Below, in pieces: positions 1 through 6,044 of a stretch of DNA of 10,424 nucleotides. Origin of the DNA: an uncultured Lachnospiraceae bacterium (lineage in GTDB: Bacteria; Bacillota; Clostridia; Lachnospirales; Lachnospiraceae); assembly GCA_934351765.1 (NCBI GenBank), contig CAKRJM010000065.1:1-10424 (forward strand), written 5' to 3'. Both the position numbers and the translations under genes were made by a program. Under the pieces are notes generated by a model. It had not been told where the DNA came from. It worked only from the letters and a program-made list of their open reading frames with translations, and did no database searches. Positions within the stretch are counted from its first letter, which is position 1; the number at the start of each line of letters is the position of its first letter.

Positions 1-981
1 CTTGAACGGCTGCGCGGCAGGCTTGACAGTCCGATGACCATGTTTGGGGCGGCCTATCTCGGTTATGTCGGCGGATTGTTTGAAGAAGGCTTTGAGACGG
101 GATTTCCCGCTTGGCTGCTGGAAACCAATGAAGCGATGCTGAATCAGTTCCCGTTTATTTCACAGATCGATGCGGACCACATGATCGGCGGTGCCGGACA
201 TCTGTACTGTATCGTGCCGGCGGATGAAAATGTAACGGTTGCAGTCAACCGTATTCAGTGGAATGAGAGTACGCGGACGGATGAGATCACGGAGGTTCTC
301 TACCGGTCGGAGACCGGCGAGCCGGTTCTTCTGTTTGCCAATCTCAATGGTGTTGCATATGAGACCGACACCCAGGTGATCATCACTGACAACAGCGGAA
401 ATACCTGCGAATGGGAGCCATCCCTTGATGCAATGAGCTATCTTGCGCCTTGCATGTCAGAAGCCGGAGACTGTCTTTCGTATGATTTTACAGAATATGC
501 GCAGTATAATGCTCCGTCCGGGCTGACGGCATGGCTTGATGATGGCTGGACTGGTGTGACAGCGGTCGATCTGGCTGGAGTACAGAGTACGGGCATGGGC
601 TGGAACACGAAAACTATGGCAGGAGAAACCAGCCAATATGCGATGTTTTCGCTTCACTTCTATCCGGGAGATGAGACCGGCGGTACGGTTGAGCTGGAAT
701 GGAGATACGAAACCAGCGATGATCTGGAAGAAAAGTGGAATGGCTTCTGGACGATTTATACGGTTCCCGACGGACCTGGTTATGTGAAACTCAGCCTGTC
801 TTTGGTGGACGGAAAAAACCGCAGTACTGCAGAGGGCTCGAGGTATCTGTGTGAAACGTATCCCCTGTTAATCAGTCCGGACGGCACAGAGCTTCTGATC
901 GGAGCAGGTGACAGAGGGATTTGTCTGCCGTTTATGTCGCAGAGCACGACAGCGTGTGTACTGACGCAGACGGCCGGATAG
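1..981 (+). CDS. Hypothetical protein, C-terminal part only (5' end outside window)
   Basis: The reading frame is open from base 1 to the TAG at 979-981, so the gene starts upstream and 326 C-terminal residues are visible. The ATG at 34 is internal: the codons before it (LERLRGRLDSP) are in frame and no ribosome binding site precedes it. The visible part is acidic, rich in Asp, Glu, Gly, Thr and Trp and poor in Lys. It shows no membrane segment, no Cys-cluster motif and no catalytic motif I can name. It opens with a Gly/aromatic-rich stretch (TMFGAAYLGYVGG) and continues as alternating hydrophobic/polar runs typical of beta-rich domains. I do not recognise the family with confidence; it resembles uncharacterised proteins of gut Clostridia. 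An exported location is a guess from composition, since any signal peptide would be outside the window. It lies 141 bases upstream of the aminotransferase on the same strand, with no terminator seen between them. Confidence 0.75.
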   Translation, partial: LERLRGRLDSPMTMFGAAYLGYVGGLFEEGFETGFPAWLLETNEAMLNQFPFISQIDADHMIGGAGHLYCIVPADENVTVAVNRIQWNESTRTDEITEVLYRSETGEPVLLFANLNGVAYETDTQVIITDNSGNTCEWEPSLDAMSYLAPCMSEAGDCLSYDFTEYAQYNAPSGLTAWLDDGWTGVTAVDLAGVQSTGMGWNTKTMAGETSQYAMFSLHFYPGDETGGTVELEWRYETSDDLEEKWNGFWTIYTVPDGPGYVKLSLSLVDGKNRSTAEGSRYLCETYPLLISPDGTELLIGAGDRGICLPFMSQSTTACVLTQTAG

Positions 982-988
982 GAAGGGC

Positions 989-1008
989 GTTGTGCAGTGT
1001 TGTGCAGT
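989..1008. repeat. Perfect 10-bp tandem duplication
   Basis: GTTGTGCAGT occurs twice in direct tandem (989-998 and 999-1008), just after the stop codon of the first gene. There is no further copy and no flanking mobile-element end. It is most simply a small replication-slippage duplication in non-coding DNA. Confidence 0.8.
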
Positions 1009-1122
1009 ATGCGTTCCGCCGCTTGCACTCCGGAGGCTTTCATGATAAAGTATGATAGGAGTGGTTTTAAGGATAACATATGCAGAATTAAGAAGAAAAG
1101 ATGATTTAAAAGAGGCGGAGAC

Positions 1123-1866
1123 ATGAGAAAACGAAAGAGAAAAGAACAGGGGCAGTTTGTTCCTGATGAGGGATATTATTTCGGGCTGGGAGCTTTTGAA
1201 ACCATCGCAGTCGAGAACGGTGTCCCCCGTTTTATAAAGGAACACCTGGAACGGCTGGCTGAAGCCATGGAAACTCTGGGAATTTCTCAAAAGGTGACGA
1301 AGGAGCAGGTGACGGCATGGCTGTCCTGCCACCCGATGGCACGGGGAGCACTGAAGATCTCTGTGTCAGAGAAAAATGTGCGGATGGAAAAGCGGGAAAA
1401 TCATTATACGCCGGAGATGTATGAGCATGGATTTTGTGCGGCATATTCCTCAGTACTCCGGAATTCGACTTCGCCGTTTACTTATATGAAATCGTTAAAT
1501 TGTGCGGATCTGATCACAGAAAAACGCCGGGCTGCCAGAGAGGGGATTGATGAACCGATTTTTCTGAATGAGCGGGGAGAGATCTGTGAGGGAGCCGTTT
1601 CCAATGTATTTTTTGTGCAGAAAAGCGGCAGGATCATAACACCGGCGAAAACCTGTGGCCTTCTTCCCGGCGTGGTACGCCGGCTGCTTCTGGAGCATAA
1701 AACCGTTTCTGAGGCTGTGATCCGCCCGGAGGATGTTCCGTCCTTTAAAGAGGCGTTTATCACAAATTCCCTGATGGGGATCATGCCTCTGAACCGTCTT
1801 GGAAACGTAGTGTTTAAAGAGCGGGAGATCACAGAGAAACTTATGGCATTTTATATCTGCCTGTAA
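1123..1866 (+). CDS. Class IV PLP-dependent aminotransferase / aminodeoxychorismate lyase-like
   Basis: A 247-residue fold-type IV PLP enzyme. This family includes branched-chain aminotransferase (IlvE), D-amino acid aminotransferase and 4-amino-4-deoxychorismate lyase (PabC). Family marks are visible in order: GLGAFET (21-27, the usual YGDGxFET position), the Schiff-base lysine K123 in YMKSLN, and E156 in ICEGAVSNVF (the glutamate that contacts the pyridine nitrogen). The phosphate-binding TP...LLPGVVR stretch (173-186) and TNSLMGIMP (214-222) follow. The start at 1123 has GAGGCGGAG just upstream. The length suits the short PabC/D-aminotransferase branch better than IlvE, which is usually above 300 residues. 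The N-terminus is unusually basic (MRKRKRKEQG). No pabA/pabB or branched-chain genes lie beside it, so the context does not settle the substrate. A PabC-like lyase is the most likely role, moderately supported; the family assignment is firm. Confidence 0.88.
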   Translation: MRKRKRKEQGQFVPDEGYYFGLGAFETIAVENGVPRFIKEHLERLAEAMETLGISQKVTKEQVTAWLSCHPMARGALKISVSEKNVRMEKRENHYTPEMYEHGFCAAYSSVLRNSTSPFTYMKSLNCADLITEKRRAAREGIDEPIFLNERGEICEGAVSNVFFVQKSGRIITPAKTCGLLPGVVRRLLLEHKTVSEAVIRPEDVPSFKEAFITNSLMGIMPLNRLGNVVFKEREITEKLMAFYICL

Positions 1867-1908
1867 CAGGGAATCGGCAGTTGACACTGGATAATTTTAA
1901 GAAAAACG

Positions 1909-1976
1909 AGCCTCCGGGCAGCACCTTTCGACCGAATCGGATCGGGAGTGGTGCTGAACGGAGGCTTTGATTTTTA
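1909..1976. terminator. Long bidirectional hairpin terminator between convergent genes
   Basis: AGCCTCCG (1909-1916) pairs with CGGAGGCT (1959-1966), and the nested CAGCACC (1919-1925) pairs with GGTGCTG (1950-1956), separated by 2-base internal bulges. The loop region (1926-1949) can pair further through CCGA/TCGG. The hairpin is followed on the plus strand by TTTGATTTTT. On the minus strand it is followed by CGTTTTTC, from the A-run at 1902-1906. It lies between the stop of the aminotransferase (1866) and the stop of the leftward reductase (1991), so it can serve both. Confidence 0.85.
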
Positions 1977-1990
1977 TTCAGCTACATGTG

Positions 1991-3016
1991 TTACATCGGT
2001 TTTCCGGCAAGAACTTCCATAAAATCCTTATAGTTTGCTTCCAGAAGCTCGGGCGTATTGAGCCCGTAAGGACATTTGGTCATGCAGGTATTGCAGTGGA
2101 TGCAGTCCTGGATTTTGGCCATCATGGCCTGTCCTTCGGGAGAAAGATGGCCGGCAGAGGGAGAACGGCGCAGCAGCAGAGACATCCGCGCACAGTCTGC
2201 GATGTTGATTTTTGCCGGACAGGTGGGCATACAATAACCGCAGCCGCGACAGAAGCTGCCGGACAGAGTCTTTTTTTCTTCCTCAATGTAGGCGGCCATT
2301 TCTTCCGTCATGGCAGGTGGATTGTCGATATAGGAAAGGAATTCATCCAGCTCCTTTTCCTTCTGAACGCCCCAGATCGGCAGCGCATTATCATACTGTG
2401 CCTGGAACGCATAGGCGGCAGCTGAATTGGTGATCAGTCCGCCGGACAGTCCCTTCATGGAAATGAAGCCCATATTGTGCTCTTTGCAGAGGTTCACGAT
2501 CTCGATATCCTTTTCGGTAGCCAGATAGCAGAACGGGAACTGGAGCGTTTCATAAAGTCCGGATTCGATGGCCTCCTTTGCTACATGGAGCCGGTGGTTG
2601 GTGATTCCGATGTGACGGATCTTGCCCTGCTCCCTGGCCTTTAGCATGGCTTCATAAAGTCCGGTGCCATCATCGGGCTTCGGACAGAATGCCGGTGTGT
2701 GGAACTGAAGGATATCGACATAGTCAGTCTGGAGATTGGTAAGGCTGGTATGAAGATCCTTCCAGAAATCGTCTGCGTTTTTCGCAGCAGTTTTCGTGGA
2801 GATGTAAAGCTTTTCCCGGATTCCCTTGAACGCATAGCCGACCTTTTCCTCGCTGTCGGAATAGGCACGGGCAGTATCAAAGAAATTAATTCCGTGATCA
2901 TAGGCTTTTCGCAGAAGATACGCAGCATCCTCCTTAGAGATACGCTGGATCGGAAGTGCACCGAAGCCGTTTTTGTTGACGGTAATGCCGGTTTTTCCAA
3001 GTGTAACAGTAACCAT
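1991..3016 (-). CDS. Aldo/keto reductase with C-terminal 2x[4Fe-4S] ferredoxin-like domain
   Basis: A 341-residue member of the clostridial aldo/keto reductase group that carries a ferredoxin-type tail. The TIM-barrel part (about 1-250) keeps the catalytic tetrad D47 (FFDTARAYS), Y52, K75 (STKTA) and H106 (LQFHTP). The tail has two Cys clusters: C256-x2-C259-x2-C262-x3-C266-P and C305-x2-C308-x2-C311-x3-C315-P, each fit for one [4Fe-4S] centre. It is expected to be a cytoplasmic oxidoreductase acting on aldehydes or ketones; electron transfer through the clusters is inferred and the substrate is unknown. The ATG (complement of 3014-3016) is preceded by a very strong AAAGGAGGGG site (complement of 3021-3030) and a near-consensus promoter. 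It is transcribed away from the oxidoreductase cluster and shares the intergenic region with it, so joint regulation is possible but unproven. Confidence 0.95.
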   Translation of the reverse strand: MVTVTLGKTGITVNKNGFGALPIQRISKEDAAYLLRKAYDHGINFFDTARAYSDSEEKVGYAFKGIREKLYISTKTAAKNADDFWKDLHTSLTNLQTDYVDILQFHTPAFCPKPDDGTGLYEAMLKAREQGKIRHIGITNHRLHVAKEAIESGLYETLQFPFCYLATEKDIEIVNLCKEHNMGFISMKGLSGGLITNSAAAYAFQAQYDNALPIWGVQKEKELDEFLSYIDNPPAMTEEMAAYIEEEKKTLSGSFCRGCGYCMPTCPAKINIADCARMSLLLRRSPSAGHLSPEGQAMMAKIQDCIHCNTCMTKCPYGLNTPELLEANYKDFMEVLAGKPM

Positions 3017-3040
3017 AAAACCCCTCCTTTTGCAGCATTG

Positions 3041-3063
3041 GCTGATTCAAGTTATCAGCTTGA
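3041..3063. promoter_or_regulatory. Overlapping inverted repeats at the start of the reductase transcript
   Basis: Two short inverted repeats overlap here. GCTGAT (3041-3046) and ATCAGC (3054-3059) have a 7-base spacer. TCAAG (3047-3051) and CTTGA (3059-3063) also have a 7-base spacer. They sit between the reductase -10 box and its ribosome binding site, around the expected transcription start. They could form a small 5' hairpin or an operator. The arms are short, so chance is a real alternative. Confidence 0.35.
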
Positions 3064-3091
3064 GTATAAACAAAGGAGAGAGAGATGTCAA
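3063..3091 (-). promoter_or_regulatory. Near-consensus sigma-70/sigma-A promoter for the aldo/keto reductase
   Basis: Read on the minus strand, TTGACA (complement of 3086-3091) and TATACT (complement of 3063-3068) are separated by exactly 17 bases. Transcription would begin near 3056 and give a leader of about 40 bases that ends in the strong ribosome binding site of the reductase. The -35 box is perfect and the -10 box differs at one position. Confidence 0.8.
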
Positions 3092-3305
3092 CCGGCGGCT
3101 GATGTAAGGAATTGACGTCATCAAGTCCCCACACAAGTCAACCGTCTCCAGCTGGAAGCTGCCTCTGAAAAACGATCCAGGATCGCCTTTTGCGGCCCGC
3201 ATATGATCGAGACTGTTTTCTAAGTGAAATTATCAGAAAACGAATAAAAAACAGCTTGAATGGCAAACAACAAATAAAAATGCAGAACAATGTCCAAATC
3301 CCGGT
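3092..3305. other. Gene-free central part of the divergent intergenic region
   Basis: No credible coding frame is seen here. The left half holds small inverted repeats: CAGCT-gga-AGCTG (3149-3161), CGATCC-a-GGATCG (3173-3185), and GTTTTCT (3215-3221) with AGAAAAC (3235-3241) around a 13-base spacer. The octamer TGACGTCA at 3113-3120 is palindromic. From about 3240 the sequence becomes strongly A-rich on the plus strand and leads into the A-tracts of the rightward promoter. Any of the repeats could be a regulator site; none matches one I can name. Confidence 0.45.
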
Positions 3306-3363
3306 AAAAAACATAAAAAAAACATAAAATCTTCTTGACTGTATATTGTCGACAATATATAAT
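3306..3363 (+). promoter_or_regulatory. Strong sigma-A promoter with upstream A-tracts for the oxidoreductase operon
   Basis: TTGACT (3335-3340) and a perfect TATAAT (3358-3363) are 17 bases apart. Upstream, A-tracts at 3306-3311, 3315-3322 and 3326-3329 recur at about one helical turn, as in UP elements that contact the RNA polymerase alpha subunit or bend DNA. Transcription would start near 3370. This is the only good promoter ahead of the six-gene unit that begins at 3500. Confidence 0.85.
3342..3359. promoter_or_regulatory. 18-bp perfect palindrome in the operon promoter (candidate operator)
   Basis: TATATTGTCGACAATATA is a perfect inverted repeat that fills the spacer and enters the -10 box. 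A dimeric regulator bound here would block RNA polymerase, so repression is the simplest reading. The core TTGTCGACAA resembles the T-N-G-T...A-C-N-A pattern of operators bound by FadR/FCD-type GntR regulators. That resemblance is only suggestive, because the usual site has a different centre. No regulator gene is present in the window. Confidence 0.7.
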
Positions 3364-3369
3364 AGAGAA

Positions 3370-3487
3370 AACAGAACAGCGATGAAGCCTGTACAGGCGG
3401 CCCCCTGAGATCAGGCTGAAGGATCCGCTGTCGGAACTCGCAGACTAAGGGTTATGGATTACCTTCCTCAATCCAAATAAACGATAC
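3370..3487 (+). promoter_or_regulatory. Foldable 5' leader RNA of the oxidoreductase operon
   Basis: The expected transcript has a leader of about 130 bases. Three nested stems can form: ACAGCG (3376-3381) with CGCTGT (3426-3431), AGCCTG (3386-3391) with CAGGCT (3412-3417), and CAGG (3394-3397) with CCTG (3404-3407). A separate hairpin pairs GGATT (3456-3460) with AATCC (3470-3474). An alternative pairing is possible between AAGGATCC (3419-3426) and GGAT-ta-CCTT (3456-3465), which would break the outer stem. GCCTGTACAGGC (3387-3398) is self-complementary and competes with the middle stem. The ribosome binding site AAGGAG (3488-3493) follows directly. No T-run terminator is present, so control, if any, would act on translation or RNA stability. 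I cannot match it to a known riboswitch class. Confidence 0.5.
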
Positions 3488-3499
3488 AAGGAGAACAAT

Positions 3500-4654
3500 A
3501 TGCCAATCGTAAAAGCATCAAAGGATCGTGTAAAATCCGGCGTTCATTTTATGCTGGGAAATTACGCACTTGTGGAAGGCGCGATCAGCGCCGGCTGTAA
3601 TTTCTTTGGCGGTTATCCCATTACACCGGCCAATGAAATTTCTGAAAGAATGTCCCAGAGACTTCCGGAAGTGGGAGGAAAGTTTGTACAGGGTGAAGAT
3701 GAGCTGTTTTCAATTTTTGCCTGTACCGGTGCTTCCCTGGCAGGCGGCAAGGTTATGACGGCAACCGCCAGTGCCGGCTATAACTATATGCAGGAGGGTC
3801 TTGGTTATGCGTATACCATCGAGGCCCCTCTGGTAGTTGCAGATGTACAGCGCTGCCGCGGTGAGAATTATGCCAGCCAGGCCGATGTTTATCAGATGCG
3901 TTATGGCGCCAGCGGCGATTATGAAGCGATTGTTGTATGTCCCTCTTCGGTGCAGGAGCTTTATGATTACACGATCTGGGCATTTAATCTGGCAGAGGAA
4001 TATCGGAATCCGGTTATTATCATGTCTGAAACAACCATTGCTCTTATGAGAGAACGTCTGGATATTCCGGAGGCAGCTGATATTGAACTGTTCAACCGGA
4101 ATTACACGACGAAGACTCCCGATGAATATCTGCCTTTTGCAGCACCGGAATTCGGCTGCCCGGATTTTGCACCCCTCGGAAAAGGTTATCATACGATCTA
4201 TTCCCTGAATCCTCATGATGAAAAGGGAAGCATTGACTGGGATCCCGATGTATTTGACAAGCTTTACAAGAGAGTCTGCGGAAAGGTTCGTGAGAATGCA
4301 GATAAGATCTGCCGCACAGAACGGATCATGATGGATGATGCGGATTATGCGATTATTGCATACGGAAGTGAAGTACGTCCTTCCATTGAGGCAGCGGAAA
4401 TGGCAAGAGAATGCGGAATCAAGGTTGGCGTGCTGAAGCTGTGCAACGTATGGCCGGTTCCCGAGAAAGCAATTGCAGAAGTGGCGAAGAATGTAAAGGG
4501 CATTTTTGCTGTGGAGATGAACATGGGCAAGTATGTTAATGAGATCGCCAGAGTAGCTGCCGGACATTGCAGTGTAACTCCTGTTACAAAGAATCTGGGT
4601 CTGGTTCATACCGGATACGAGATTCTGGAAGAGATCAAGAAGGGGGTTAAATAA
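3500..4654 (+). CDS. korA: 2-oxoacid:ferredoxin oxidoreductase, alpha subunit (KorA/VorB type)
   Basis: The 384-residue alpha subunit of a multi-subunit enzyme that turns a 2-oxoacid plus CoA into acyl-CoA and CO2 while reducing ferredoxin. Visible family marks are GNYALVEGAISAGC (20-33), the YPITP motif (39-43) near the thiamine diphosphate and substrate, and GEDELFSIFACTGASLAG (65-82). The second domain has PDEYLPF (207-213) and HDEKG (239-243), and the end has EMNMGK (338-343). Length and domain order match KorA rather than the large single-chain pyruvate enzyme. One oddity: the QRGGPSTGxPT loop usual after DVQR is replaced by a shorter, unrelated segment (CRGENYASQADV, 119-130), so substrate choice may differ from 2-oxoglutarate. 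The symbol reflects homology only; a branched-chain or aromatic 2-oxoacid enzyme is an alternative. The ribosome binding site AAGGAG lies 6 bases before the ATG. One base separates its stop from the next start. Confidence 0.93.
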   Translation: MPIVKASKDRVKSGVHFMLGNYALVEGAISAGCNFFGGYPITPANEISERMSQRLPEVGGKFVQGEDELFSIFACTGASLAGGKVMTATASAGYNYMQEGLGYAYTIEAPLVVADVQRCRGENYASQADVYQMRYGASGDYEAIVVCPSSVQELYDYTIWAFNLAEEYRNPVIIMSETTIALMRERLDIPEAADIELFNRNYTTKTPDEYLPFAAPEFGCPDFAPLGKGYHTIYSLNPHDEKGSIDWDPDVFDKLYKRVCGKVRENADKICRTERIMMDDADYAIIAYGSEVRPSIEAAEMARECGIKVGVLKLCNVWPVPEKAIAEVAKNVKGIFAVEMNMGKYVNEIARVAAGHCSVTPVTKNLGLVHTGYEILEEIKKGVK

Positions 4655-4655
4655 G

Positions 4656-5465
4656 ATGAGCGAACTGAAAATCAATCCCAGAAGAAAATATTTAAGACCG
4701 GAAAAGCTTCCTCACTTTTTCTGCTCCGGCTGCGGCTGCGGTCAGGTGCTCAACTACTATACCCAGGCATTGGAGGAGCTTGACCTCGATCCTGAAAAAA
4801 TGGTACATATTGCGGGCGTTGGCTGTACAGCCAGAATCCCTGTTTATATTAAAACAGATATGTTCCACGGTGTTCACGGAAGAACGCTTGCATGGGCAAC
4901 CGGTGTGAAGATGATGATGCCGGATACACCGGTTGTGATCTTCGCAGGTGACGGTGATATTGCTTCTATCGGCGGAAACCATCTGATCCATGCGGCAAGA
5001 AGAAATCTGGATGTGACCGTAGTAATGGTAAATAATATGAATTTCGCCATGACCGGCGGCCAGGTAGCACCGACAACTCCGGAAAAGGCGAGAACCATGA
5101 CAACTCCTTACGGAAGCGCGGAGCCCCGGTTTGATGTATGTGCACTGGCACAGACCGCAGGTGCCACTCATGTGGAGCGTTGGACAACGGCACAGCCTAT
5201 GCAGTGCAAAAAGGCCATGGAGCGTGCGCTGAACCATAAGGGCTTCTCCCTGATCGAGATCGTTTCCCAGTGTCCGACCCATTTCGGACGGTATGCACTG
5301 AAGACCGGCGATCCCATTGCAGTACAGAACTGGATTAAGGAACATACTTATACGGATGCCCAGGCGAAAAAGATGTCCCCCGATGAGCTGGAAGGAAAGC
5401 TTCGCTGCGGTGTGTATGTCCAGATCGACAAGCCCATTTATGAGGGCACCAATGAGCTCATGTAA
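4656..5465 (+). CDS. korB: 2-oxoacid:ferredoxin oxidoreductase, beta (thiamine diphosphate) subunit
   Basis: The 269-residue catalytic subunit that binds thiamine diphosphate and the core Fe-S cluster. The N-terminal FCSGCGCG supplies C23 and C26 (C28 is extra), GVGCTARIP (54-62) carries C57, and SQCPTHFGR has C206. These are the expected cluster ligands or their neighbours. HGRTLAWATGVK (74-85) follows the family pattern. GDGD (98-101) through NN (126-127) is the Mg/thiamine diphosphate motif. MTGGQVAPTTP (132-142) and TTPYGSAEPRFD (149-160) are typical of the KorB group. The segment usually read as IYGMTGGQ here reads NFAMTGGQ (129-136), with Tyr to Phe and Gly to Ala changes next to the cofactor. 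It is nearly coupled to the alpha gene, with a 1-base gap and AAGGGGG as ribosome site. Family assignment is firm; the physiological 2-oxoacid is not shown. Confidence 0.94.
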   Translation: MSELKINPRRKYLRPEKLPHFFCSGCGCGQVLNYYTQALEELDLDPEKMVHIAGVGCTARIPVYIKTDMFHGVHGRTLAWATGVKMMMPDTPVVIFAGDGDIASIGGNHLIHAARRNLDVTVVMVNNMNFAMTGGQVAPTTPEKARTMTTPYGSAEPRFDVCALAQTAGATHVERWTTAQPMQCKKAMERALNHKGFSLIEIVSQCPTHFGRYALKTGDPIAVQNWIKEHTYTDAQAKKMSPDELEGKLRCGVYVQIDKPIYEGTNELM

Positions 5466-5477
5466 GGAGGAGAAAAA

Positions 5478-6035
5478 ATGGTTGCATATCCCCAGAGAAT
5501 TACCTTATGCGGATTTGGCGGTCAGGGTATCATCCTGTCTGCGGTAATCTTAGGAACAACAGCGGTTACCAAGGGAGATCTGTATGCAGTACAGACGCAG
5601 TCCTACGGTTCTGAGGCCCGCGGCGGTCAGTGCCAGGCAGAGCTGATCATTGACAAAAAGGCGATCAATTCTCCTGTTGCGGAGAAGAAAAATCTTCTGG
5701 TTGCCATGTTCCAGACGGCATATGAAAAATATATTCCGACACTGGAGGAGGACGGTGTGCTGGTGATCGATCCCGGTCTTGTAACGAAGCAGACCCGTCC
5801 CATTGCGAATACGTTTGAAGTACCTGCAACTCAGATCGCAGTCGATCTCGGAAACCGTATGGCGGCAAATATGGTCATGCTCGGATTCCTGAGCGAGGCT
5901 CTCGGTATCATTAAGCATCAGGATCTTCTGGATGTGGTAAAGGATACTGTAAATCCCCGGTTTGTGGAGCTGAACTTTAAGGCTGTTGAGGCAGGCGCTG
6001 CTTATGCGAAGGAGCATAATCTGTATTACAAATAA
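5478..6035 (+). CDS. korC: 2-oxoacid:ferredoxin oxidoreductase, gamma subunit
   Basis: The 185-residue gamma subunit, completing the alpha-beta-gamma core. It begins with the glycine-rich CGFGGQGI (11-18), as in this family, and holds YGSEARGGQCQAELIID (43-59), equivalent to the conserved YGPEMRGG region near the CoA-binding face. The rest is a Rossmann-like alpha/beta chain typical of KorC/VorC. Length is normal and no residue pattern looks broken. The ATG follows the beta stop by 12 bases, with the very strong AAGGAGG site in between. It is followed 9 bases later by the synthetase beta gene, so translation of these genes is probably closely linked. There is no Fe-S motif in this chain. Electrons must leave through a ferredoxin-type partner, probably the small protein encoded at 8061-8258. 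Confidence 0.92.
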   Translation: MVAYPQRITLCGFGGQGIILSAVILGTTAVTKGDLYAVQTQSYGSEARGGQCQAELIIDKKAINSPVAEKKNLLVAMFQTAYEKYIPTLEEDGVLVIDPGLVTKQTRPIANTFEVPATQIAVDLGNRMAANMVMLGFLSEALGIIKHQDLLDVVKDTVNPRFVELNFKAVEAGAAYAKEHNLYYK

Positions 6036-6044
6036 GGAGAAGCC

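Noticed and set aside
1023..1056. Possible promoter (TTGCAC and TATGAT/TAAAGT) before the class IV aminotransferase
   Set aside because: The good -10 match has a 22-base spacing to TTGCAC, and at 17 bases the -10 match is poor. It is not strong enough to report as a feature.
1967..2433. Plus-strand open frames opposite the aldo/keto reductase tail
   Set aside because: They lie antisense to the conserved Cys-cluster domain and begin inside the terminator region; there is no ribosome site and no recognisable protein.
3382..3408. Short leader-peptide frame MKPVQAAP in the operon leader
   Set aside because: It has no ribosome binding site, would start about 12 bases from the transcript start, and shows no run of regulatory codons or paired terminator.
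3370..3460. Possible thiamine diphosphate (THI-box) riboswitch ahead of a thiamine-dependent enzyme
   Set aside because: The leader has CTGAGAT at 3405-3411 and a weak TGAA...ATCCG...AGGG likeness. The conserved CCTGATC, TAAT and GCG-AGGGA parts are missing or out of order, and the stems do not fit the aptamer. A search with the Rfam TPP model would settle it.
3710..4675. Long open frame on the minus strand opposite the alpha subunit gene
   Set aside because: It is a shadow of a strongly supported gene in antisense, has no ribosome site or family motif, and the composition is that of a reverse-complement frame.
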